Part shown: positions 1 through 6,192 of the stretch, in pieces
Layout of the letters: the number at the start of each line of letters is the position of its first letter
Position numbering within the stretch: the stretch's first letter is position 1
From: an uncultured Neomegalonema sp.
Lineage (GTDB): Bacteria; Pseudomonadota; Alphaproteobacteria; Rhodobacterales; Rhodobacteraceae
Assembly (NCBI GenBank): GCA_937927905.1
Contig: CALFWP010000123.1
Location: forward strand, 1 to 13,110
DNA: 13,110 nucleotides
Direction of reading: 5' to 3'
Position numbers and translations under genes: made by a program
Notes under the pieces: model-generated
Seen by the model: the letters and a program-made list of their open reading frames with translations, nothing else
Told to the model about the DNA's origin: nothing
Databases searched by the model: none

Positions 1-2
1 GC

Positions 3-116
3 CGTCGGCTCAGCAAGGACTGGGAAAAATCCATCGCCTCTGCTGAGGCATGGATCAACGTCGCACACATCCGCCTCACCACAAGGCGGCTCGCAAGGTA
101 TTGTCATGTCTCGTAG
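3..116 (+). CDS. IS5-type transposase, C-terminal end only (cut by window edge)
   Basis: The frame starting at base 3 encodes 37 residues and then TAG. It opens RRLSKDWEKS and continues with a helix-rich stretch to TTRRLAR. This matches the usual end of IS5-family DDE transposases, where an RRL(A/S)KD(F/W)E segment is followed by a hydrophobic helix and a final RRLAR. The rest of the gene lies outside the window, so I cannot tell whether the copy is intact. The bases just after the stop (about 117-140, GAGTTTTGAGTCAGGCTCTC) could include the right end of the element, but no second end is visible to pair with it. Family assignment is by recognition of the C-terminal pattern. Confidence 0.6.
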   Translation, partial: RRLSKDWEKSIASAEAWINVAHIRLTTRRLARYCHVS

Positions 117-159
117 AGTTTTGAGTCAGGCTCTCAGAGTCCGTTTGGAAACTGCATCA

Positions 160-192
160 ATGGGTGATCCTGCGCAGGAGTAGGCTACCCAT
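160..192. repeat. Nested inverted repeat (possible hairpin)
   Basis: ATGGGT (160-165) is the inverse of ACCCAT (187-192), and between them TCCTGCGCAGGA (168-179) is a perfect 12-base palindrome. The outer arms do not pair continuously with the inner palindrome. It could form a cruciform or a bulged RNA hairpin, or be a leftover of mobile DNA. There is no T-tract, so it is not an intrinsic terminator. Confidence 0.35.
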
Positions 193-279
193 AGCGATGT
201 GGTTCATGTGTAGTGGTTCCGATGTGATCTGACAGTTGGCTATTTTTCTGGTGGCGTTTGTCAGGTCAAATTCAGTTCA

Positions 280-302
280 GGAACAATTCCGCGACAGGTC
301 CA
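280..302 (+). repeat. IS3-family right terminal inverted repeat (IRR)
   Basis: Read on the minus strand from 302, the sequence begins TGGACCTGTCGCGG and continues ATTGTTCC. The end at 12973 begins TGGACCTGTCGCGG and continues GATTGTACC. The two match at 21 of 23 positions and then diverge completely, as expected for the left and right ends of one IS type. IS3-family ends begin with TG, which fits. Confidence 0.7.
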
Positions 303-376
303 ATTCATCGCTAGAATACATGACGCCAGAACAGGCGAGACGAAACTTCATATCGCGGATCAAAATCTCGGCGTGA
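303..376 (+). pseudogene. Possible tail of an IS3-type OrfB (integrase) gene
   Basis: The frame crossing the IS end reads SSLEYMTPEQARRNFI and ends at TGA 374-376. IS3-family OrfB proteins end with a segment like HSSLGYxTPEEF, so this is probably the last part of such a gene, with everything upstream replaced by the IS end at 302. It is short (about 23 residues) and the match is by eye. If right, it means one IS inserted into another. A chance frame cannot be excluded. Confidence 0.35.
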
Positions 377-649
377 TTAAATCAGCACACGCTACGGTAA
401 TCGGGGGCACTGTCATATCCGACCTGTTCAGATTTCTCGAACCACCTCTGAATGTGCCGTCCGGTCTTCAGAAATAGCCTACGGCAATATTTGCTTTCTA
501 TCCGGATTTCTCTGAATGCGGTGTGCGCCGGAAAAAATCTGGGTTATCTCATTCTACGTGCTATCTGCACTCTCGATCATTCTGTACGGCTGTGGTAATC
601 ACTTGCAACGTTCGGGTCAGTTAACATTGTCCATCAGTTGAGGCGCGCT
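377..649. other. Intergenic stretch before coaD, no gene seen
   Basis: Stop codons break all frames and I find no tRNA, terminator or convincing promoter. It may contain decayed mobile DNA continuing from the left. The promoter of coaD should lie in its right part, but I could not find well-spaced -35 and -10 hexamers. Confidence 0.5.
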
Positions 650-1159
650 TTGAAACGCATCGGACTTTATCCGGGTACATTCGACCCAGTAACGCTGGGT
701 CATATCGATGTTATTTCCCGTGCGCGCAAACTGGTTGATCATCTGATCATAGGTGTTGCGGGGAACGAGGCGAAAGGCCCTCTTTTTTCGCTGGAGGAAC
801 GTGTCGCGCTTTTGCAGGCCGAGGTTGATGATCTTGGCGATGGCGATGGCGGCGCTGGAACGATTGCTATTGACGCTTTTGATAACCTGCTGATGCAATA
901 CGCGTCCGATCTGGGTGCTGACGTTATTTTTCGCGGTTTGCGTGCTGTATCGGATTTTGAATATGAGTTTCAGATGGTAAGCATGAACCGTGCTTTGAAC
1001 GACCGGATCGAAACAGTGTTCCTGATGGCAGAGCCTGAGCATCAGGCAATCGCGTCCCGCCTTGTCAAAGAGATCGCACGTCTTGACGGAGACGTTTCTG
1101 CGTTTGTGACACCAGCCGTTAATGAGGCGCTGATCGCACGTTACAAGCAAGGAATTTGA
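650..1159 (+). CDS. coaD: Pantetheine-phosphate adenylyltransferase
   Basis: CoaD transfers AMP from ATP to 4'-phosphopantetheine to make dephospho-CoA, the penultimate step of CoA synthesis in the cytoplasm. The protein opens MKRIGLYPGTFDPVTLGH. GTFDP and the downstream H18 form the nucleotidyltransferase (T/H)xGH-type site. The middle holds a conserved FRGLRAVSDFEYEFQM block and the end ASRLVKEIARLDGDVSAFV, which corresponds to the usual SSxxVKEI segment. I chose the TTG at 650 because GAGG at 640-643 sits 6 bases upstream and the protein then starts exactly where the family does (169 residues). An in-frame TTG at 638 would add four residues but has no ribosome site. The gene follows IS debris, so its natural upstream neighbour is lost or displaced. 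Confidence 0.95.
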   Translation: MKRIGLYPGTFDPVTLGHIDVISRARKLVDHLIIGVAGNEAKGPLFSLEERVALLQAEVDDLGDGDGGAGTIAIDAFDNLLMQYASDLGADVIFRGLRAVSDFEYEFQMVSMNRALNDRIETVFLMAEPEHQAIASRLVKEIARLDGDVSAFVTPAVNEALIARYKQGI

Positions 1160-1238
1160 CCGATCGCCGGTTACAGTTTAGCGCTCGGATACGGAACCGG
1201 CTTTGCCGGAAACCGGAACGAAAAATACGGAGATTGGG

Positions 1239-1802
1239 ATGAGACAGATTTTGGGCTTCGCGCTCGCATTTGTCATCGGCGCAACAGCGTCAGTGACGGC
1301 ATCGGCAAAGGATAAAGATGTGGCGGTAAACGATCCGGAAAACACGCTGGTTATGGAATTAGAAAGCGGACAGGTTTTGATTGAACTTGCTCCGGACAGT
1401 GCCCCTAACCATGTTGCGCGTATTAAGGAGCTGACCCGTGAAGGGTTCTATGATGGTATCGTGTTTCATAGGGTCATTGCAGGGTTTATGGCGCAAACCG
1501 GCGATCCGACCGGCACAGGCACCAGTGGATCAGGGCAAAAGCTCAAAGCGGAATTCACAAATGCCGATTTTGTGCGTGGTGCTCTGGGTATGGCGCGTGC
1601 CGGGCACCCGGACAGTGCAGACAGCCAGTTCTTTATCTGTTTTGACGAGGCATCGCATCTGAACGGTCAATATACATATCTGGGTAAAGTTATTGACGGT
1701 ATGGACCTGATTGACAGTCTGAAGAAGGGCGCACCGGGGTCCGGCGCTGTCGCTGACCCCGATAAAATGGTGTCTCTGAAAGTCTATGCGGACACGCAAT
1801 AA
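1239..1802 (+). CDS. Exported cyclophilin-type peptidyl-prolyl cis-trans isomerase
   Basis: Cyclophilins speed cis-trans isomerisation of X-Pro bonds in folding proteins. Residues 1-23 (MRQILGFALAFVIG...ASA) look like a signal peptide, so it should act in the periplasm. The catalytic block FHRVIAGFMAQTGDP (76-90) contains the essential Arg78 and Gln86, and SADSQFFI (126-133) is the second conserved block. His140 stands where human CypA has Trp121, as in many bacterial cyclophilins with low cyclosporin affinity. The ATG at 1239 is preceded by GGAG at 1229-1232. An in-frame TTG at 1203 would put 12 polar residues before the signal peptide and is unlikely. It sits between coaD and queA and ends at a strong terminator. 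Confidence 0.93.
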   Translation: MRQILGFALAFVIGATASVTASAKDKDVAVNDPENTLVMELESGQVLIELAPDSAPNHVARIKELTREGFYDGIVFHRVIAGFMAQTGDPTGTGTSGSGQKLKAEFTNADFVRGALGMARAGHPDSADSQFFICFDEASHLNGQYTYLGKVIDGMDLIDSLKKGAPGSGAVADPDKMVSLKVYADTQ

Positions 1803-1823
1803 AAACCGTTGAGATGTCGGTTA

Positions 1824-1852
1824 AAGAGCGTTGCATTGCAGCGCTCTTTTTA
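1824..1852 (+). terminator. Intrinsic terminator after the cyclophilin gene
   Basis: AAAGAGCG (1824-1831) pairs with CGCTCTTT (1843-1850), and the stem can extend inward by a G-T, an A-T and a G-C pair. The run of T at its 3' side continues to 1852. It lies 21 bases past the stop codon and separates this gene from queA, so queA probably has its own promoter. Confidence 0.85.
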
Positions 1853-1895
1853 TATTGCGGGTCCGGTTAAGGCATAACGCTGGTGGGATTGGCGC

Positions 1896-2966
1896 ATGGT
1901 GGATGATAAAATAAACAGGCCTGACCTGCCGGTGGATTTGTTCGATTTCGATCTTCCAGAAGACTTGATTGCATTGCGGCCGGCACGCCCGCGGACATCC
2001 GCACAGTTGCTTGTCTCGCGCCGGTCCGGACTGACGGATGACAGCATCAGCGCGTTACCCGGGCTGCTGTCACCGGGTGATATGCTTGTCTTCAATGACA
2101 CCAGGGTGATTCCGGCACGCCTGAGCGGACAGCGCGTGCGTGCGCAAAGTACGGTTAATATCGAAGCGAATCTGATTGAGAGAACCGGTGCATCCTGTTG
2201 GCGCGTTCTGGCGCGGCCGGGCAGGCGCCTGCGCGAAGGGGATGATATTTCTTTCAGTAATACGCTCCATGCATCCGTTAGCAAAAAAGAAGAGAGCGGA
2301 TCTATTCTGCTGGAGTTCTCGCTGTCCGGCGCTGATTTGGATGCTGCGATTGCACAGGCCGGTGTGATGCCTCTGCCTCCGTATATTGCCGGGCGGCGCG
2401 CTGCGGATGAATTTGATGAGCATGATTATCAGACGGTTCTGGCGCGGAATGAGGGTGCAGTGGCGGCACCCACTGCGGCGCTTCATTTCGACCGGGATTT
2501 GCTCAGTTCTCTCGCTGAAAAAGGCATTCTTTCGGCCACAGTAACATTGCACGTCGGCGCAGGTACGTTTTTACCTGTCAAAGCCGAAACGACCGGAGGG
2601 CATGTGATGCACTCCGAATCCGGACTGATCGATCATGAAACCTGTGAAGTGATCAACAGCGCGAAAGCTGCAGGGGGCCGTATTATCGCCGTCGGAACAA
2701 CGGCTCTGCGGGTTCTGGAAACAGCGGCGCAGCAATCTGGGCAGCTTGTGCCATGGGAGGGGGCGACGGATATCTTTATTTCGCCCGGTTATAAATTCAA
2801 AACGGTGGACGCTCTGCTGACCAATTTTCACCTGCCGCGATCAACGCTGATGATGCTTGTTGCGGGGTTCATCGGCATGGAGCGTATGCGGGATGTGTAT
2901 CATCATGCGGTTGATCAGAAGTACAGATTCTACTCATACGGGGATGCGTCACTTCTTTTTCCGTAA
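1896..2966 (+). CDS. queA: S-adenosylmethionine:tRNA ribosyltransferase-isomerase
   Basis: QueA moves the ribosyl part of S-adenosylmethionine onto preQ1 in tRNA to give epoxyqueuosine at the wobble base of GUN-anticodon tRNAs. Diagnostic blocks are FDFDLPEDLIALRPA near the N-terminus (16-30), FNDTRVIPARL, HVGAGTF (219-225), NFHLPRSTL (310-318) and the C-terminal YRFYSYGDASLLFP. The length of 356 residues is normal. The ATG at 1896 gives about a dozen residues before the conserved VDLFDFDLP segment, and the ribosome site is weak, so the true start could differ slightly. tgt, which makes the preQ1-tRNA substrate and often follows queA, is not the next gene here. Confidence 0.96.
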   Translation: MVDDKINRPDLPVDLFDFDLPEDLIALRPARPRTSAQLLVSRRSGLTDDSISALPGLLSPGDMLVFNDTRVIPARLSGQRVRAQSTVNIEANLIERTGASCWRVLARPGRRLREGDDISFSNTLHASVSKKEESGSILLEFSLSGADLDAAIAQAGVMPLPPYIAGRRAADEFDEHDYQTVLARNEGAVAAPTAALHFDRDLLSSLAEKGILSATVTLHVGAGTFLPVKAETTGGHVMHSESGLIDHETCEVINSAKAAGGRIIAVGTTALRVLETAAQQSGQLVPWEGATDIFISPGYKFKTVDALLTNFHLPRSTLMMLVAGFIGMERMRDVYHHAVDQKYRFYSYGDASLLFP

Positions 2967-3100
2967 TATGTAGATTTAAGCTTTTTGAAGACACTAATAT
3001 GTGAGAAATTACTTGCACTTATACACTGTTTTGTGAAGTGTTTCATCATCAGTGGGGGAACCTTGAAAACATATGGGGGGCGCTAAAATACGCGTTCCCT

Positions 3101-3105
3101 GGAGG
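3101..3105 (+). promoter_or_regulatory. Ribosome binding site that fixes the start at 3112
   Basis: GGAGG lies 6 bases before ATG 3112. An in-frame ATG at 3073 would add 13 residues in front of an otherwise normal signal peptide, so 3112 is the better start. Confidence 0.8.
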
Positions 3106-3111
3106 TATATT

Positions 3112-4095
3112 ATGCAGTTTACATATTGCACCAAACTGGCGATGGCTTGTGCTGTTTACGCCGGTTTGACAGGGGTAGCTTATGCCCAGTCGACGAGCGG
3201 ACTTGATGAGGCCTTTGCAGTCAGCGACCTGCTGCCGCCGGAGGCAAAACCGGGTGAATGCTATGCCCGTGTTTATATTCCTGCTGTTGAAAAACAGATT
3301 GCACGTCAGGTTCTGATCAAAGAAGCGACGGAAGAGTGGGAAGTCATAGAAGCGGAATACGAAACCGTCGTGGAAAGCGTGGAAATCGCCGAGGAAGCGG
3401 AAGAGCTTGAACTGATCCCCGCGACATACAAAACGGTTACGAAAACCGTGGAGTTGGAACCCGAGCGCGAAGTTGAGGAAATTGTTCCGGCGGTTTACGA
3501 GGAAGTCGTTGAAAAGGTCAAAATCCGGGAGGCTTATAAGACCTGGAAAAAGGGTGAAGGTCCGATCCAGAAATATGATGAAGCGACCGGTGAGATCATG
3601 TGCCTTGTCGAGATTCCGGCGGAATATAACGAAGTCAAAAAACGCGTTGTAAAATCACCGCCGCGCTCAATCAAAAAAGTGATCCCCGCAAAACTGCGCA
3701 CCATGGAAGTGCGGGTTATGGTCGAGCCGCCAAAAACCAAGACGATCAAAATTCCGGCCAAGTTTGAAGAGGTGGAAGTCAGCAAACTGGTGAAACCTGC
3801 TAGCATCAAACGTATTGAAGTGCCCGCGCGTTATGAAACCGTATACGAGACGGTAAAGGCGAGCGAAGGCAAAATGGAATGGCGGCCGATCCTTTGCAGC
3901 ACGAACGTATCGGAAGATATTATTTCGCGTCTGCAAATTGCCCTGCGTGACAAAGGCTTCAATGTCGGTGTGATTGACGGTGTGCTTGGGGCCGGAACAA
4001 TGAACGCGGTGCGGCGTTATCAGAAAGACAAAGGTCTTGCCGAAGGTCAGATTACGATCGAGACGCTTAACAGTCTGGATGTTGTGATCCGCTGA
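3112..4095 (+). CDS. Exported repeat protein with C-terminal peptidoglycan-binding domain
   Basis: The product has 327 residues. Residues 1-25 form a signal peptide ending AYA. Residues 56-259 consist of eight 23-residue repeats starting at 56, 79, 102, 125, 168, 191, 214 and 237. Each opens with (I/V)PAx(Y/F), or IEAEY in unit 2, followed by spaced Val. The only break in phase is a 20-residue insertion (148-167) after unit 4 that contains Cys164. Residues 266-321 are a PG_binding_1 domain, with LQIALRDKGF, DGVLGAGTMNAVRRYQ and GLAEGQITIETL. The mature protein has three cysteines (50, 164, 262). Unit 2 is very acidic and units 5-7 are rich in Lys and Arg. It probably sits in the periplasm on the cell wall. 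I know similar IPAxY-repeat proteins annotated only as peptidoglycan-binding; the role of the repeats is unknown to me. It lies between queA and a terminator and looks monocistronic. Confidence 0.88.
   Translation: MQFTYCTKLAMACAVYAGLTGVAYAQSTSGLDEAFAVSDLLPPEAKPGECYARVYIPAVEKQIARQVLIKEATEEWEVIEAEYETVVESVEIAEEAEELELIPATYKTVTKTVELEPEREVEEIVPAVYEEVVEKVKIREAYKTWKKGEGPIQKYDEATGEIMCLVEIPAEYNEVKKRVVKSPPRSIKKVIPAKLRTMEVRVMVEPPKTKTIKIPAKFEEVEVSKLVKPASIKRIEVPARYETVYETVKASEGKMEWRPILCSTNVSEDIISRLQIALRDKGFNVGVIDGVLGAGTMNAVRRYQKDKGLAEGQITIETLNSLDVVIR
3277..3888 (+). repeat. Eight 23-residue protein repeats (69-base coding units)
   Basis: Units begin at 3277, 3346, 3415, 3484, 3613, 3682, 3751 and 3820. 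Spacing is exactly 69 bases except 129 between units 4 and 5, owing to the 20-codon insertion at 3553-3612. Conservation is at protein level only; the DNA units have diverged. Hydrophobic residues alternate with charged ones, which suggests beta strands. Confidence 0.85.
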
Positions 4096-4125
4096 TCTGA
4101 ACCGGAATGAAAATGCCTAATTGCT

Positions 4126-4162
4126 AAACGGCGGTGCGGTCAGCGCCGCCGTTTTGTTTTTT
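4126..4162 (+). terminator. Intrinsic terminator after the repeat protein gene
   Basis: AAACGGCGG (4126-4134) pairs with CCGCCGTTT (4146-4154) around a short loop, and is followed by a T-rich tail (TTTTGTTTTTT) to 4162. It is a GC-rich stem with a U-tract, so termination should be efficient. Confidence 0.9.
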
Positions 4163-4184
4163 GCGACCTTGCCGTCCGGAAAAG

Positions 4185-4213
4185 TTTACCGGGAAGTACA
4201 TAGTTTTTATATT
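4185..4213 (+). promoter_or_regulatory. Possible sigma-70-type promoter of the MFS gene
   Basis: TTTACC (4185-4190, 4 of 6 to TTGACA) and TATATT (4208-4213, 5 of 6 to TATAAT) are separated by 17 bases. The pair lies between the upstream terminator and the MFS gene in a locally AT-rich stretch, which is where a promoter is needed. Confidence 0.4.
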
Positions 4214-4258
4214 TTACAATAGCTTGTGCAGAAGAAAAGATTTAGTCTTCCGGCCTGA

Positions 4259-5578
4259 ATGTCGCGATTAAACGCGCATTGTGAAGCGGATTCCTGCACC
4301 CTGCCTGAAGTTCATACGTTTCAGGTGCCTGTCGTGATTTCAATTTTCCGGTCTTCATGGGCGTTGTTTCTGGGTATTTGTCTGCTGATGATCGGCAACA
4401 GTATGCAGGGGACTTTGCTGGGTCTGCGCGGTGCGATTGAGGAGTTTAATCCCACCGTCATGGGCTTTGTTATGGCGGCATATTTTATCGGGTTCCTGGG
4501 CGGGTCCTGGCTGACACCTCTTATGATCCGGAATGTCGGTCATGTCCGCGTGTTTGCGGCGCTTGCCTCGCTGATTTCTGCTGCTTTCATCATCTATGCG
4601 GTGTTTGTGAATCCTTGGGCCTGGGCGCTGATGCGCCTGATCGTGGGGTTCGGGTTTTCCGGTGTGTACGTGGTTGCGGAAAGCTGGGTCAATAATGCCA
4701 GCGATAACGAACACCGCGGACAGGCGCTATCAGCCTATATGATCATACAGATGTTCGGCATTGTCATCGGGCAGGCTCTGGTAAATGTGTCGGAGCCGGG
4801 CGGTTATGACCTTTTTATTCTCATGTCTGTTCTGGTGTCCGTGTCCTTCGCACCGATTTTGCTGAATGCGTCTCCGGCACCTGTTGCGGGATCCACGGAA
4901 CGTATGTCATTTCCCGAACTGTTCCGTTCATCGCCGCTCGGCTGTATCGGTGCGGTGCTGCTGGGCGGTATTTTTTCAGCATTGTTCGGCATGGCGGTTG
5001 TTTATGCCGGTGAGTTGGATTTCTCGGTAGAGCTGACTTCAGCTTTTGTTTCGGCGATTTATATCGGCGGTTTGGTGATGCAATATCCCATCGGCTGGAT
5101 ATCGGACAGGATGGACCGCCGCCGGGTGATTATGATTGTCACATTGCTCGGGACAGCGGCCTGTGTTCTGGGAATCGTCGGATCTTTCTCGGTAACGGCG
5201 CTGTTCATTGCGGCCTTTGTGCTCGGCGGCGTTGCGAATCCGCTCTACAGCCTGCTGATTGCGCATACGAATGATTTTTTACCCGCCACGAAAATGGCCT
5301 CTGCCAGCAGCGGTCTGGTGTTTCTGAACGGCTTGGGCGCGATGTTCGGGCCGGTTACGGTCGGGTACATGATGGAGGTTTTCGGACCGGACGGGTTCTT
5401 TTTGTTCAATGCCATTCTGTGTGCAATGATCTCGGTTTATGCGGGCTACAGGATGACCCGCCGCGCGGCCATGGACCCTGAAGACACCGGCAGTTATGTG
5501 CCGGTTCCGGCGCGCTCGGTTGTGGGGGCTGAGGTTGCCGCTGAAATCTATTCCGACGAGGTAACGGAAAATGCGTGA
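4259..5578 (+). CDS. MFS transporter, YcaD-like
   Basis: This is a 439-residue inner-membrane protein with about twelve hydrophobic segments beginning near residue 28 (SIFRSSWALFLGICLLMIGN). AESW (140-143) followed by a conserved HRGQALSAYMI segment is typical of the YcaD branch of the major facilitator superfamily. GWISDRMDRRR (about 278-288) is the second-half copy of the MFS G-x-x-x-D-R-x-x-R-R loop motif. The substrate cannot be told from sequence. The start is uncertain: ATG 4259 has no clear ribosome site, and GTG codons at 4325 and 4334 would remove a polar N-terminal stretch with two cysteines. The stop overlaps the next gene by 8 bases, so the two are probably co-transcribed. Confidence 0.9.
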   Translation: MSRLNAHCEADSCTLPEVHTFQVPVVISIFRSSWALFLGICLLMIGNSMQGTLLGLRGAIEEFNPTVMGFVMAAYFIGFLGGSWLTPLMIRNVGHVRVFAALASLISAAFIIYAVFVNPWAWALMRLIVGFGFSGVYVVAESWVNNASDNEHRGQALSAYMIIQMFGIVIGQALVNVSEPGGYDLFILMSVLVSVSFAPILLNASPAPVAGSTERMSFPELFRSSPLGCIGAVLLGGIFSALFGMAVVYAGELDFSVELTSAFVSAIYIGGLVMQYPIGWISDRMDRRRVIMIVTLLGTAACVLGIVGSFSVTALFIAAFVLGGVANPLYSLLIAHTNDFLPATKMASASSGLVFLNGLGAMFGPVTVGYMMEVFGPDGFFLFNAILCAMISVYAGYRMTRRAAMDPEDTGSYVPVPARSVVGAEVAAEIYSDEVTENA

Positions 5579-6134
5579 CAGTCAGGCGGTTCTTGATTTT
5601 TGGCTCGATGATGTTGGGCCGCAGGGCTGGTATGTCGCCGATGATGCCGTAGATTTTGCGATACGTGACAGATTTTCCGCCCTTGTGGGGCGGGCGCTGG
5701 CCGGTGATCTGGACAACTGGACGGTAAGCCCGAACGGGACACTGGCTTTGCTGATTCTGCTGGATCAGTTTCCGCGCAATCTGTTTCGCGGGGATGCAAA
5801 GGCATTCGCCGGTGATCCCAAGGCGCGGGATATTGCGCGGCTGGCCGTGTGCCGTAATACGGATTTGGAAACGGCGGAACCGGGAAGGCAGTTTTTTTAT
5901 TTGCCGTTTGAGCATTCGGAAAGCCTTGCGGATCAGGACTGGTCGGTTGCGTTGTTCAAAACACGCATGACAACATTGACGGATGAAACCATGTGGCACA
6001 TCGAGCAGCATCGCGCGCTTATCCGGCGGTTCAGCCGCTTTCCGTTTCGCAACGCCGCATTGGGGCGCAGTCCGACACCTGAGGAAGTGGCATTTCTGGA
6101 AGAGGGAGGGTACATACCGGGCTCTAAACTATAA
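5571..6134 (+). CDS. DUF924 family protein
   Basis: The product has 187 residues and no signal peptide, so it is probably cytoplasmic. It carries the full DUF924 (COG3803) pattern: VLDFWLDD near the start (7-14), LLDQFPRNLFRG (63-74), FFYLPFEHSE (108-117), and RFSRFPFRNAALGR followed by SPTPEE (153-172). The family is helical with a TPR-like fold and has no established biochemical function that I know of. The ATG at 5571 lies inside the last codons of the MFS gene in another frame. That 8-base overlap suggests translational coupling, but it does not prove a shared function. Confidence 0.92.
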   Translation: MRDSQAVLDFWLDDVGPQGWYVADDAVDFAIRDRFSALVGRALAGDLDNWTVSPNGTLALLILLDQFPRNLFRGDAKAFAGDPKARDIARLAVCRNTDLETAEPGRQFFYLPFEHSESLADQDWSVALFKTRMTTLTDETMWHIEQHRALIRRFSRFPFRNAALGRSPTPEEVAFLEEGGYIPGSKL

Positions 6135-6140
6135 AGTGTA

Positions 6141-6169
6141 TTTAATTTAAACTCTCTTTTTGGTATATT
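6141..6169 (+). promoter_or_regulatory. Weak promoter candidate before mtnA
   Basis: TATATT (6164-6169) is a good -10. TTTAAT (6141-6146), 17 bases upstream, matches a -35 at only 3 of 6 positions. The intergenic stretch is AT-rich. Transcription could also come from the DUF924 gene upstream. Confidence 0.25.
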
Positions 6170-6192
6170 TTTCTTCAGGCAAGGAGAAATTT

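Larger units (their letters stand above)
117..302 (+). mobile_element. Remnant of the right part of an IS3-family element
   Basis: This stretch has no convincing gene. It ends at 302 with a terminal inverted repeat that closely matches the left end of the IS3-family element at the other edge of the window. By orientation the body of this copy lay to the left, where the IS5-type transposase end now sits. The IS3 copy is therefore probably truncated, perhaps by insertion of the IS5-type element. The left boundary is uncertain: a frame at 137-232 encodes about 30 residues that I cannot assign, and no OrfB C-terminal motif can be read in this part. Confidence 0.45.

Noticed and set aside
137..232. 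A short frame between the IS5-type end and the IS3-type right end
   Set aside because: About 30 residues, with only a vague resemblance to other transposases; not enough to name.
617..1150. A 177-residue minus-strand frame opposite coaD
   Set aside because: It is a shadow of coaD, which has a full family match, and its translation has no recognisable pattern.
2985..3041. Promoter hexamers before the repeat protein gene
   Set aside because: TTGAAG, TTGCAC and TACACT are present but none pair at 16-18 base spacing.
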